Source: Plazaster borealis (taxonomy: Eukaryota; Echinodermata; Asteroidea; Forcipulatida; Labidiasteridae). Taken from it: a stretch of 64,000 nt of DNA. Under the pieces are notes generated by a model that did no database searches, was not told the DNA's origin, and was given only the letters and a program-made list of their open reading frames with translations. Every line of letters starts with the position of its first letter. Within the stretch, counting starts at the first letter, position 1. The stretch is from NCBI GenBank assembly GCA_021014325.1, contig CM037461.1, positions 9,701,501 to 9,765,500 on the forward strand, given 5' to 3'. Below are positions 33,888-45,778 of the stretch, piece after piece. The position numbers and the translations under genes are program-made.

Positions 33888-35416
33888 ATGGCAAAGCGCA
33901 TCAAACTTGTGGATCCATCTCAGCCACATGCTGAAAGGCGTCGAGTTACTCACTGGGAACTCTGCATTCTTTGTCAAGAGAACACCACTGAAAAGCTTCA
34001 GTTTCCCAGCCAACGAAAAGGTGAACAAGGTGAAGTAACACCCGTAGGTTACAAAACATTGGCTGAAAATCTGAACGAGTTTAATCACCTCGGTCTGCTG
34101 CCTAAAACGATAAACATTTCTACATTAGATGAAGGTCATAGTGTTGAGACAGCTTTAATTGCTCATAATGCATGTTGGCATAGGTCGTGCAGGCTTAAGT
34201 ACAACAACACAAAACTGGAACGTGCAAGGGAGCGTTCTAAAGGTATACCGGCTAATGATGCAGGTGAAGGTTCATCTGGTGTTTCTAAGCGCACTCGGTC
34301 GAGTTCTGCATCATTAATTTCTGAAGATCTGTGCTTTTTATGTGGACAGTCATTAGGAAATAAGAAACTTCATGAGGTTTCTACTTTCAACACAGACAAA
34401 CGTGTTCGAGAGAGTGCTGCACTTCTAGAAGACGATGAATTGCTGAGATGTCTCAGTGGTGGAGATATTGTTGCTCTTGAAGCAAAATACCATGCAAAGT
34501 GCTTAGCCTCTCTCTATAATCATGCATCCAAAGCCCAAACGGAGCAAGAAGGCACCAATAATCTCGATAACATGCTCTGTGGCTTAGCATTTGCAGAACT
34601 TGTGACATATATTGAGGAGAGCCGTTTGGAGGACCCCACCACTGCTCCTGTATTTAAGCTAGCTGATCTGTCAAACCTGTATTCTTCCCGGTTGGACCAA
34701 CTAGGAATCAAGCAGGAAAGCCGCATACAATCTACAAGGCTCAAGCAGAGAATTCTTGCTCATTTTCCAGACATGAGAGCAACTAAAAAGGGAAGAGACA
34801 TTTTGCTTATGTTCGATGAGGACATTGGACGTGCCTTAGCAAAGGTGTGTCAACAGGACAGCGACAGTGATGCAGTGCACCTTGCACGGGCGGCTCAGAT
34901 ACTCCAGGGACATTTGTTTGATTTAATCCAAGCCATTTGATGGTTCATTTAGTGCAACAAGTCTGGAGGATTCTGTGCCTACTTCACTTATATCAGTAGT
35001 CAACATGGTACTTGAGGGTCCTAGCATTAAGGACCAGGCGTACCAACCGTCAAACCCAGCTGCACTAAGCTTGGCACAGCTTCTTAAGTTCAGTGCAGTC
35101 AAGCATGCCCGCAACCAACTAAATTAAGACACAGTCTGGAACCGGAAACCCCATTGGCAATTTATGTTGGGTTGAAAATACATGCAGAAACCAGAAAAAG
35201 AGAATTGGTGGAGAAGCTCGCCGAGCTTGGTGTGAGCATCACGTATGATAGAGTTCTTAAGATTTCTGCTGATATGGGAAATAGCATGTGCCAACTCTAC
35301 AGATTGGAACAGGTTGTGTGTCCACCAAAGCTGAAGCAGAACTTGTTTACTACATCCGCTGTTGACAATATCGATGTTGATACAAGTTCAACAACAGCTA
35401 AAGAGTCTTTCCATGA
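33888..35416 (+). pseudogene. Academ-type transposase gene, copy C, truncated
   Basis: The start is ATG 33888 (MAKRIKLVDPSQ). The N-terminus has CILCQ, NACWHRSCRLKYNNTKLERA, LCFLCGQ, LHEVSTFN, IVALEAKYHAKCLASLYNHA and FKLADLSNLY, which match copy B motif for motif at clearly diverged sequence. The first frame is open to 34938. A frameshift near 34935 and a stop near 35125 precede AIYVGLKIHAETRKRELVEK and SAVDNIDVDTSSTT (about 35370). Similarity ends sharply at 35416, where the telomere-repeat foldback begins, so the nuclease half is missing. It is on the opposite strand to copy B and 5 kb away. Confidence 0.75.
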
Positions 35417-35421
35417 GGTTA

Positions 35422-35566
35422 CACCCCTATGTTCCGACACCCCTATGTTCCGACAACCCTGGTGTATTTTCCTATTCCTAACCCTAACCCTAACCCTAAC
35501 CCTATGTAAATCATGAGGGGGTTGTTGGAACATAGGGGTGTCGGAATATAGGGGTGTCGGAATATA
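35422..35566. repeat. Foldback with telomere-like (CCCTAA)n at its centre
   Basis: The left arm holds two copies of CACCCCTATGTTCCGACA (35422-35460) and the right arm their inverted counterparts (35517-35566). Between them, 35478-35503 is just over four CCCTAA units, the complement of the metazoan telomere repeat TTAGGG. It truncates the transposase gene at 35416. Confidence 0.8.
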
Positions 35567-35648
35567 GAGCAGTCACCTTTCCATGGAACTGGCATCTCAT
35601 TGTTCCAGCACCCATGAAAACCTGATGACAGCACTGATTATGGTATGG

Positions 35649-36110
35649 AGGTCGAAAAGTGGACATCTACTTTTCTGCCCTCAAAATAGCAGAAAAAGCA
35701 GATTGAACGTCTTTTGTAAAGTGTATTTTCTACTTTTCTGCTTTCTTGCCATCAGAAAAGTAGATTGAACGTGTACGGCAAATGCATTTTTCTGCTATTC
35801 TACTTTTCTGCTCGCCGAAAAGTAAATTTTACCTTTTCTCATTCACTGGCGGTCAAAAAGGGGACATCTGCTTTTCTGGTTTCATACCACCGGAAAAGCA
35901 GATTGAACGTTTGGAGCAAATCAATTTTTCTACTTTTTTACTAGCCAAAAAGCAGATTAGACCTTTTGTCACACAGTAGCCTAAAAGTGGACATCTGCTT
36001 TTCTGGTTTCCCGCAACCCGGAAAGCAGATCAAACGTTTTGGGCAAATTCGTTATTCTGCTTTCCTGCTTCCCGAAAAGTGGACATCTGCTTTCGTACTG
36101 TAGAAAGGCA
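35649..36110. repeat. Tandem hairpin minisatellite
   Basis: About seven degenerate units of 60-80 bp, many with GGACATCTGCTTTTCTG, a short loop and CAGAAAAGCAGATTGAACGT. Strong hairpins are 35729-35740 with 35753-35764 (12 perfect pairs), 35866-35879 with 35890-35903, and 35993-36006 with 36018-36030. The stem sequence changes between units (CTACTTTTCTG versus CTGCTTTTCTG) while the opposite arm changes to match. Confidence 0.75.
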
Positions 36111-36531
36111 CTAGGTTGACTATCTTTGTGAATTGGAATTCGTGAACACTCCACAACCCCCTGTAATAAATGGACGCTTCCCCGAGCGGCCCCACTCGAG
36201 CTCCTTAATTTGCCTTTGAAGTTCCGTCTGCTCTGGATCCATCTGGTGGTTGTTTGAAGTATTGCGCGGGCGGAGTCCTATAAAAAGTGGACGAGTCCTA
36301 ATTGTGTGCGTGCTTTATTCATAGAGCAAGTCCTTGCTCTATGTTTTATTGTAGGTCGCAGGCCGACGGCCACTGCAACCACGTGGGCCTTGCCTGTATT
36401 GGGTTTGTGTAGATCATCAGACCCCCCGCCCCCCACAATACAGGGTTGACAAATCAGTGTTCATCATGTATGACAGGCACAATTTAATGGATCTAAATGG
36501 ATCTAAATGGATCTATTAACACTTCAATAAC
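36111..36531. other. Unassigned spacer
   Basis: No gene is supported. ATGGATCTAA is repeated three times at 36487-36516. Confidence 0.35.
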
Positions 36532-37300
36532 TAGTCTTGGTTCCAAGACCCTTGTGTTTGGGCGTACACACACAACCAACGTTCAGATGTACATGTACAC
36601 TGTACAGTGCATGACTGGCACCGCACACTGCACACGTTTGTAATTAATAAACAGTGGGCGCTTTTGTAATTTTGGATCCCACAAGGGTGCACCACACTAA
36701 ATAAGCCAGAATTCATTCGCCAAGCTACTTATCATAATTTGTAAACCCACAACTTTTTTTTAATTATAACGTTTTGGGGGTCATACAATTAATAGATTGT
36801 GTAAATATAAGAATCTATCACAACCTGGGGGTTTGGTGTTTCAACCTTTGAGGAGACATGATAAATTTAGGCGTTAAAGTTGGCCCTGTTTGACCGGGGA
36901 AGTGGAGAAGTGCTTCACGAAAACTGGCAGCAAGTCGGTTTTGGAAAAAACAAAAAATTCATGTTTTTTTCTTCTGGGATAGTTAGCAAAAATTTCAAAC
37001 GGTTGACCTGCCGAAAATTGAAAAGAATTCTGAAGTTTAGTTGTCCAGAAATATATTTGATTGGTTTTCAAGAGGCTGAGAGACTTTGAAATATTTTTTG
37101 AGTATTTTTGAATATTTTGCATTTAGCATTGGTTGCTATGTGAGTTTATTTAGTGTGGTGCACCCACAAGGATCCGGTTGTCGGTGGTGAAAATAACACT
37201 AGTCACAGCGCCCTCTATGTTTATTAATTACAAACATGTACAGGGAGTGCGGGTGGTTGTGTGTGTACGCGTAAACACCATGGTCTTGGAACCAAGACTA
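36532..37300. mobile_element. MULE-like non-autonomous element with long inverted repeats
   Basis: The ends are TAGTCTTGGTTCCAAGAC and its complement. About 190 bp at each side are degenerate inverted copies sharing GCGTACACACACAACCA, TTTGTAATTAATAAACA and GTGCACCACACTAAATAA. It is flanked by the 9-bp duplication TTCAATAAC/TTGAATAAC (36523-36531 and 37301-37309, one mismatch). Long inverted repeats with a 9-bp duplication are typical of the Mutator superfamily. No transposase is encoded. Confidence 0.7.
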
Positions 37301-37309
37301 TTGAATAAC

Positions 37310-38917
37310 TAGAACAGCTCTGTTTTGGAAAAAGTTTGCCTGTAATTTTTGTATGAAACGACCGATTCTATCCTACTTAATAAGTTGTTTTTAAGAGCAT
37401 GTCCACGAGAGGACCATGCAGACTTTTGCAGAAATTTGGTTTGTAGGTGGCTCATAGGTAGCCTTGAGGCTGTATACAATTTTAGGCAAATCCGACCTCC
37501 CCAACAGAAAAAAGAGCCCAAAATGTTTTTTTTGAGTGATAAATGGGCGATTTTGATGATTTTGTGCTACTAAAGTTCAAATGCTTGCTGTTGAATGGTG
37601 GATTGCAGTAGAATGTTGAAATTTCCAGGGTCTTAAGGAACTCTTACTATGGTATTTTGGAAGCATCAATAAAATAATTGTCAGCATTTTTTTAGTATGA
37701 AATGGCGGGAGCTTGTTTTTGCCTTAAAATGTCTATTTAGCCGTGTTCAAATTTGTACCCTTTGATTGCCTTGTTTTCTACAGCAGTCCTGATTAATTGG
37801 ACGTGAAACAAACCTTTTATTACCCTACAAGGAAACCATGGGCGTCAATTCGTCTTGGAAAGTGGGGTGGGGAGACAACGGTAGTTATATAATATACGCT
37901 GTGTGGTTCAGGGCCCGCTTTAGGGCCCCGGAGACAATTTCAGGATGTAAGTGCTCCTGGTGCAATATTATAGGCACTTCCGATACAGACTTTTGTTCTC
38001 TCTTGTACGGCTGCTTGCAATTCATATTACCTATTTAAAGATTATACAAAATTGTTTTTTCTATTCATTTGAAATAATTAATTAACATGAATATAAAAAT
38101 CATTGTTACAAAAAATTATAATTATTTAATTCAAAGTTTTAATTCACAGAAGTATTTGCAATCAATCAAAACACCAAGAGTGATTTACCGTAATTTCTTA
38201 CTTATTTTATTTAAACTGACCAATCAAGGTAATTAAACACTTTTGTAGTACTTGTATTTGTTTTATATGTTTGCATAACGTTTTTGTTTATTTTTTTTCT
38301 TTTTGGTGAAATGAATGATAGAAACACTGACAATATCAATTTAAAAACTGGGACACATGTCAAAGGCAAATGTTATTGATCTTTGGAAAAATTCAGTAAC
38401 GAAAGACAGTGCAACTATCATGCTATATTTCCACAGGGAAATACAAGTATGTATGCAAACATAAATACCTGGAGGTAAATAAATAAGGAGAAAAGAAGCA
38501 AAATTAATTACTAAACCTACTTGATAGTTAAAAAGGAAAGACATGAATGGTCCAGTTAATTATTGAACCTCGGTACAGGCGTAGACAGCAAAAGTAACGT
38601 ACTTGTTATTTAGCTAAACTATTTTAAAGTGATGATATGGGAGACGATTTTCAAACCTTGTAGCACAAAACATTGTTTTATTTATAAACTGCAGTTTTTT
38701 AAAAATATACTCACACCACAGATACTTCTACAATCTGCCAGCGGTAGGCATATCTGTTAAGTTGTAAAAAAAAAATTCAAGTTTCTGTCGCCATTAGATT
38801 ACTTACATGAATGTTGGTCACTTCGTACCCAAGTCATTTGTACCCAAGTCAAGTCATGGGATGATGTGACTTGTGCCCTGTTTTAGGCAAGTATCCCACG
38901 TTTTTATTAAAAATTTG
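37310..38917. other. Intergenic, nothing recognised
   Basis: AT-rich sequence up to the gypsy insertion. No supported gene. Confidence 0.35.
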
Positions 38918-39638
38918 TGTGACCCTTTGAATGAATACGGGCAGAGACGGCAAGTGTGCTAGTAGTAGCTCTTTAGTTTTATTTACAATCAGTCAACGGT
39001 GAATCTGTTGGGTGAAGACACACAAAGACGTCAGTTTCAGTCTTCGGCCCAAAACAGAATGATCTTACAAAATATACAATAATAACTACATAAACTAAAC
39101 TTTAAAATAATAAACAATGAAACGATAAAACAACGACCGCCATCTTGGATTTAAGGCAAATTAACGGAGGAATGCAATAACACACGTTATTTCCAATCCC
39201 AGATGCAGTGATGAAATAAACTAAAGGATCTCCAAAACGGCACAGTCAGTAATACTGCAAAGATTATTAGGAAAGTCTCTAGAAGTAATAAATAATTCTA
39301 AACATCGCAAGTCAGTCAATAGCTAGCGTTATGTTGCAAAATCAACCAAATATCCACTAGAGTCAACAACATTCTATAAACAAAATGAGACTTGAGGATA
39401 GTGCTTATTAAATACCAATTAATCTAAGTAGTAATTAGGAAAACATTTAAATGAAAAATATAACAAGATCTTTACCTGTTGGGTGAAGACACACAAAGAC
39501 GTCAGTTTCAGTCTTCGGCCCAAAACAGAATGATCTTGAACGGAAAGCAGCCCGCAGAGGGCGCTAGCCATGCAAGTTAAAGCAAATGATTACGTAACAT
39601 AAAAATAAACGTGGGGGGTTCGCATCGCACCCGTGACA
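38918..39638 (-). repeat. 3' LTR of the gypsy element
   Basis: 721 bp. It contains two copies of a ~62-bp direct repeat (39005-39066 and 39476-39537, starting CTGTTGGGTGAAGACACACA). Relative to the other LTR it lacks about 30 bp between ACAAC and GACCGCC near 39136 and has small changes near 39270. TG...CA termini are present. Confidence 0.9.
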
Positions 39639-39655
39639 TTATTCCCTCTAGAGAA
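39639..39655 (-). promoter_or_regulatory. Polypurine tract
   Basis: On the minus strand AGAGGGAATAA abuts the 3' LTR, the position where plus-strand DNA synthesis is primed. Confidence 0.6.
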
Positions 39656-40192
39656 AAATGTCGTCCTCGACATGCAACTAACATCTCTTATGTTACATAT
39701 TTTTACAATGGAAATTTACAACTTACGAAAACAAAATGGTGGCATCTGTCTTCTTATACCATCTTATTCTAGACAAGCTCTGGTGTTTTAAGCATTTAGG
39801 AGAACAACAGAAAGGTAAGTGTTCTATAACTAAGAAGCAGAACACCAGTAATTTAAATACATCTCAAAATAGTTCCTTCAAAAAAAATCTGTCATTTTGG
39901 AGACAAAAACTTAATGCAGGAAATAATTACATTACAACTTCAATATCTTAATACATTGAAAGTAACAACTATAACCACGTGAACATAACTCAGAGGGATC
40001 TTTTTTTTTCTCTCTTTGTAACAGTATTATTAAAATAACACTTCGTTATCTTCATTGAGTTACAATCAATAATAATACAGTGTATATACAATTGGGGGGG
40101 TATTAGATGGAACTGTGTTCTTGCAGAAGGAGACGCAGACAAGCTTTTCTTCTTGTCTTAGCCATAGTTGGCTCCTTCCACTTATCGAACAG

Positions 40193-41712
40193 TCGTCATC
40201 CATTGCTTATCTTCTCTTGGCGTGACGTATCTCGTGCTCGCTGTTGTTTTGTTTGCCCAATGGAATCGTAGGTAAACCTTGTGGGAGGTTTTCTGTTTCT
40301 GATAGGTCTAGGGCTCGGTGGGGAAAGGTAGACCGTACTTTCAGTGCCGTTCGACTCATCTGTGACATCGTTACTTTGGGTTTCAAGTAACTCAGGAGTA
40401 AGTTGCGGTGGTGCGACAGGAGGGGAAACTTCATCACCATTGATTGGCTCAGGATCTATCATTGGTATGAGGACAGGAGGTGATGGTGACGGAGATATTG
40501 AAGGAGATATTGACGAAGATTCAGTTTCTACTGGGATGAAGTCTATGTCTATCTCTTCGTCGCTGGTTTCACTGTGTTCAACTGTAGTTGGGACTTGGTC
40601 ACTCTCCTGATGTTCTATTGCTGACTCTTCCTGATGGGGTTCATCGACTGTTGTGTTGTTCTCTTCTAGTGGGAGAAACATGCATGGAGTCAGCATGTTT
40701 CTGTGTACAGTTCTTTCTTTTCCGTCACCGAGAGAGCGGAGGCTATACACAGGTAGATCTTGGTGCTTGGAAATGACAATATAGGGCTGTGATTCCCACC
40801 TATCGGCCAGTTTGCAGGTTCCAATGAGTTTTTTGTTCTGGATGAGGACTCTGTCACCAAGACGTAGAGGAGCGATGCAGGAACCTCTGTCATAAAGGCG
40901 TTTCTGCTTCGACTGCGCTTGTTTGACGTAGCCGCTGGCCCTCGTGTATGATTTCTGTAGTCTTTCTCTCAGCTGTTCTACATAGTCTGCATAATTTGAT
41001 GTAGACTCTCGCTGAGTGGAATGGAGTCCAAACATCAAGTCGACTGGTAGATTTGGGTGTCTGCCAAACATCAAGTAGAACGGAGCATAACCGGTGGAGT
41101 CGTGGCGTGTGGAGTTGTATGCGTGTGTCATTATTTTGACGTATTGCTTCCAGTCTTTTTTCTGATTTTCTTCTAGTGTTCCAAGCATGTTAAGGAGCGT
41201 ATGGTTAAAACGCTCCGTGACGCCATTTCCTTGAGGGTGATACGGGGTGGTTCGGCTCTTTTTGATGCCACAGATCTTGCAAAGTTCTCGGATGAGCTGG
41301 CTTTCAAAGTTGCGACCCTGATCAGCGTGTAGTCGTACAGGAAATCCATAGTGCTGTATTATCTTTTCCCAGAGTATTTTAGCAACTGTGCCTGCCTTCT
41401 GATCGCGAGATGGAAACGCCTGGGCATACTTGGTGAAATGATCTGTGATGACCAATATGTTCTCATAGCCACCTTTGCTTCTTTCCAGCTTGAGGTAATC
41501 GATGCAGAGTAATTCCATTGGCTCATGTGTTGTGATGCTGACCAGGGGTACACGCTTTTTGTAGACGGAGTTTTTCTTAGGCAGCATCGCTTGCACTGTT
41601 CACACCAAGTTTTGATGTCACTTGCCATCTTGGACCAAAAGAAACGGGTTCTTGCAATGTCAAGCGTTCTTTCGTAGCCCAAGTGTCCGAAATCATTGTG
41701 AAGTGATGTCAT
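40193..41712 (-). pseudogene. Gypsy integrase
   Basis: The integrase inserts the element into DNA. An HHCC zinc domain (HNDFGHLGYERT with WCEQCKRC) opens the frame at 41712. After a frameshift near 41590 the catalytic core has CIDYLKL, HADQGRNF and GNGVTERFN (DDE), and a GPY/F-like segment (CKLADRWESQPYIVI) follows. The acidic, Pro/Ser-rich tail ends in a basic patch. The single frameshift between zinc domain and core inactivates it. Confidence 0.9.
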
Positions 41713-41721
41713 GACGGTGTG

Positions 41722-43235
41722 TCAAAATTGTTCAGGGAGAACAAGCTGTTCGGCTGTTGATCCGTCATGGGTCTTTCTGAGACGATAGAGTACACCGTTT
41801 TTCATGTGAAGCTTTTCCCATTGTCTTAGGTACATGAGGCATCCGAGCTTTTCACAACTCCTCTCTGCTCTGGTTGGTTTTCTTCCTTTCTCTAGATAGT
41901 GTATGACTCTGGATATGTCCGTGTCACTTCTCTGAGCGGATATGATGTCTTTCTCTTGTAGTCTAGGCAACTCATTCGTTGGGAGTGACGTGTGACTCTG
42001 TGTAATGACATCGCATCTTGCAACTGGAGGTTCGATGAAGGGAGTTGTTTCTGTTGGGTGACTGTTACAGATAGCTTGCACGATGTGGGGAGGAATTGTG
42101 ATTGCATCCTTCTGAAATGACAAGAGACTTCTTGAAGTATCAGCATGTGATTTGCGAGAGAGTGCATCAGCCGCTCCGTTGTTCTTTCCGGGCTTGTATT
42201 TCACAGTGAAATTGAACTGGGATAGTGCCGCAATCCACCTTTGGCCTGTCGCATCTAGTTTGGCAGATGTGGTAACGTAAAGGAGAGGATTGTTGTCTGT
42301 CAGCACGGTACATTGGTTGCCCAGAAGATAGTCGCGTAGCTTATCAGTAATCGCCCACTTCATGGCTAGAAATTCTAACTTATGTGCTGCGTAGCGAGAT
42401 TCGGCGGGGTTGAGTCCTCTGCTTGCGTAAGCGATGACTCTCTCTGTTCCATTTTGGACTTGGCTGAGGACAGCTCCGAGCCCTACTCCTGATGCATCAG
42501 TCTGGAGTATAAACGGGAGTGCATAGTCTGCATAGGCGAGGATCGGTGGAGATGTCAAGTACTGCTTTAACATGTCCATCGCGTTCTGACACTCTTCTGT
42601 CCAGATAAATGGTGGGGTTACAGATGGAGAGGTCTTTTTGGCGTTCTTCTTTCGTCTTGGGTCACCAGCAGTGAGCTTGTAGAGAGGTGAGACTATGTGT
42701 GAGTACCCTTTAATAAATCTTCTATAGTAGCCAGTGAAGCCGAGGAAGCGTTGTAGTTCCTTGCGATTAGTGGGGGTTGGCCAGTGTTCTACTTGTTGTG
42801 TCTTCTCTGGATCAGTACTAATGCCTTTGTTCGAAACGATGTGTCCGAGGTATCTAACTTCTTCTTGGAGGAGGTTACACTTGGACGGCTTAAGTTTGAG
42901 CCCGTGTTGCCTCAAACAGGAGAACACTTTTGAGAGACGGTCGAGATGGTCTTCGAAGTTGGCAGAGAATATGATGATGTCATCGAGGTAGAGGAGACAC
43001 GTGACGTAGTTTTGTTCTCCGAGACAAGTCATCATCAGGCGTTGGAATGTAGCTGGAGCATTTGCTAAGCCGAATGGCATCCGATTACATTCAAATAGTC
43101 CCATGGGGGTAGTGAACGCTGTCTTAGGTATGTCCTCGTCTTTCATTTGAACCTGCCAGTAGCCTGATGTGAGATCTAGAGTGGTGAAGAGTTGGGCATT
43201 TCCAAGAGCGTCCAGTGCTTCATCGATGCGAGGAG
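41722..43235 (-). pseudogene. Gypsy reverse transcriptase (C-terminal part) and RNase H
   Basis: Motifs include NRMPFGLANAPATFQR, LLYLDDIIIFS (YLDD active site), LQTDASGVGLGAVLSQ (RNase H aspartate) and VLTDNNPLLYV. The frame is entered after a one-base slip near 43230, which separates it from the start of RT (HKKDGSLRICIDYRRLN) upstream. It ends at a TGA (41722-41724) whose downstream codons continue the same frame into the integrase zinc domain, so the stop is a point mutation, most simply C-to-T at a CGA. Confidence 0.9.
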
Positions 43236-44600
43236 AGGATATGCATCACGCACAGTTTTGCTGTTCAGGCGACGATAGTCAATACATATCCGCAGTGAGC
43301 CATCCTTCTTATGGGCTATCACTATCGGTGAGGCAAATGGACTGTTACTTCTGCGGATGACACCTGTTTCTTCCATTGCCTTGAGATGATCTTTGACAGC
43401 TTGATATTGTGAAGGAGGAATTCGGCGATGTGGAAGTCGGAAAGGTTGATTGTCTATGAGTGGGATGGAGTGCTTCATCGTCGACGTACATCCAAAGTCC
43501 AGGGGACTGGATGAGAATACGTCGGAGTAATTCTGAAGGAGACTCTCTAGCTGTTGCTTTTGTGACTCGCTGTCTAACTTTGCTTTGGATAGGTCAACAA
43601 GTGGTGTATGTTTGACATCTACTGGACCTTCATGGACTTGGTTCTGATCTGAAGGAGATATATCATGGTGTGCTTCGTCTTTCTGTCTAACTTGTGACGT
43701 TTCGTAGTATTCATTGAGTGGTAGATCATCAATGCGCTGGATGTATGCTAGCTGTGCGAGTTTACAGTTGCGTCTGATGGTTATGGGCTTGGCCGAGATG
43801 TTGCATAGTCTAACGGGTACTTGGCAGTTAGATTCAACATCTGTGACCAGGTTGCTAACCTTTAAAGATGAAGAGCTTCGAGGAAATTTTTCAACTACTG
43901 CAGTGTAGGGACCTTTGCCAGGGGGTGCCTGACAAATGATGTCTACTTCTTGTCCTGCTGGTATCACTCGGGGGTATCGGCCGATGTACTTAGCGTAGCC
44001 GATGGTACCGTCGCTGTGGCTACCAGGTTCTGAAGCAGAAATACTGTTGAAGGCTGCATACCATGCAGAGCTCTTCGTGGGCAGGAGCTGATTGCTCTTG
44101 GTCATTTGATGGTCTCTCTTCACTGTTCTGATTACATTAGTGCCAATGAGGACTGGAACGTCTCTACGGTAACTGTCTGCTTGTACAACAAATGTAGGAA
44201 CATCCTTGTAGACGACGTCCATTATAGTGATGGTTAAAGGGATGACACCTCGATAAGGAATGCTATGCCCACTAGCACTTTCGATGGAGACTTCTGAAGG
44301 AGAAATTTCCATGTTCTGGAGTTCTGGGTTCTGCTTCAGGATGTCTTCTGTTATGGACGTGATCTGAGAACCAGAATCTATTAGGGCAGTATAGTTGACA
44401 CCATTAACGTTGACGACGTCTTCATTGGTTGGACCAATCAATTGCTGATGATGGAGAGGTATGCTACCACCGTGGCATATTGAAGACAGACGTGGTGCAG
44501 TGTTTGAAGGAGAACTTACTACTGGGCTCGCTGATTCCCGGCCTCTGACGGCTTGCCCATTGGCCGTGGGCCGTTGGAGTTTAAAGGGGCACTTCTGCAT
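43176..44600 (-). pseudogene. Gypsy pol N-terminal part: protease and RT start
   Basis: The aspartic protease active site is ALIDSGSQITSI (about 44375), followed by a linker and the RT start (FRLPHRRIPPSQY, then GSLRICIDYRRLN). The frame overlaps the end of gag by 82 nt and lies in the -1 register, as expected for programmed frameshifting. It terminates early after a one-base change near 43230. Confidence 0.9.
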
Positions 44601-45778
44601 CCTTTGGCAATATGACCTTCATTGCCGCATCTGTGGCAGTAGAACACTCGTTGACCAGAGGAAAGTTGGTCTGTTCTTGGTTGCTGAGGTCCACGTGGAG
44701 TTTGATGAGAGATATGATCTACCCTCAGAGCTAGTTGATGGACAGTGGCGAGAAGGTTTTGTAACACATCATGATCGGTCGTTGGTTTGGGGCTCTTGAC
44801 ATCTGGCACTTTCGGTGAGGATTGCTGGTATGGGGGACAAATCTGCTGCAATTGTTGAGCTTGAAGCTTGGTTCCTGTCTTTGCAGCTGCTGCAACCCTA
44901 GACTCTCGTTCCAGTTGACGAAGTTCAATTTGAAGTTCCCGAAACGTCATATCTCTGGGCTTCATCGGTGCGAGTCTCTGAGTGACTTTCTCGTCTTTGA
45001 CGCCTCTCATAAATTGTTGCGTCAGCATGCTGTTTCTATTAGAAAAAGGGCGACTTAGGGTTGACTTTTCCTCTATGGTTCTTAGTGTTGCTTCTAGTTC
45101 GACGGCGTAGATGCTCGGTAGTTCGGTGGGATGTTTCACACGCTCATAGAAGCTGGCTAAGGGGTCACCAGTCAGAAACACATCTCCGAACTGTGCTTTG
45201 AGTTCTGCAAAGGCGTGGCGTGGGGTCTGATTTGTTGGATGGAGATTGAGTACAAGTTTTCTTGCAGCGCCACCAAGATATCTGACGATGGTAGAAAACT
45301 GGATTTCTTCAGGCATCGAAGTAGTTTCGATGAGATACTTCACGTCTCGAACCCAATCTTCAATGGCGATGGTTGTACCTTGGTCACGCCCTGTAAACAT
45401 AGGTACACTTTTCACTTGATGTGATGGAAGTAGACGGTGATGAGACGAAAGTATAGTGGAGTTGCGGTCAGGTAGGTGGTGATTCTGAGGTGTGAGAACT
45501 GGATAATCGGTTGAAGAAGAACCTTGCCTCGGCCCTGGGGTAGACCTCACGGGATAAACAGTTGAAGGAGAACCTGGAACTGAATGATGCAGTGAGCCTC
45601 GGGATAGTCTCCGCTCGATGTCTCCCAGTTGCGTAAGCATGTGATCGGTTGTTTGCTGGATGTCGCCGAGTTCCTCTTGGAAGGGAGAAGCATGTTGAGG
45701 TCTGTTCGGGAGAGTTCGACGAGATGATCTTTGACCAAATGCTGCTGTGGATGATGGGAATTCTTCCTCTTCAGACAT
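44519..45778 (-). CDS. Gypsy gag polyprotein
   Basis: The capsid/nucleocapsid precursor packages the RNA genome. The start is taken as ATG 45778 (MSEEEEFPSS), since the residues upstream resemble no gag. The capsid-like region contains VPMFTGRDQGTTIAIEDWV and LRTIEEKS. The nucleocapsid has one CCHC knuckle, CHRCGNEGHIAKGC (about 44640-44600). The frame is open throughout and its end overlaps pol. Confidence 0.9.
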   Translation of the reverse strand: MSEEEEFPSSTAAFGQRSSRRTLPNRPQHASPFQEELGDIQQTTDHMLTQLGDIERRLSRGSLHHSVPGSPSTVYPVRSTPGPRQGSSSTDYPVLTPQNHHLPDRNSTILSSHHRLLPSHQVKSVPMFTGRDQGTTIAIEDWVRDVKYLIETTSMPEEIQFSTIVRYLGGAARKLVLNLHPTNQTPRHAFAELKAQFGDVFLTGDPLASFYERVKHPTELPSIYAVELEATLRTIEEKSTLSRPFSNRNSMLTQQFMRGVKDEKVTQRLAPMKPRDMTFRELQIELRQLERESRVAAAAKTGTKLQAQQLQQICPPYQQSSPKVPDVKSPKPTTDHDVLQNLLATVHQLALRVDHISHQTPRGPQQPRTDQLSSGQRVFYCHRCGNEGHIAKGCRSAPLNSNGPRPMGKPSEAGNQRAQ

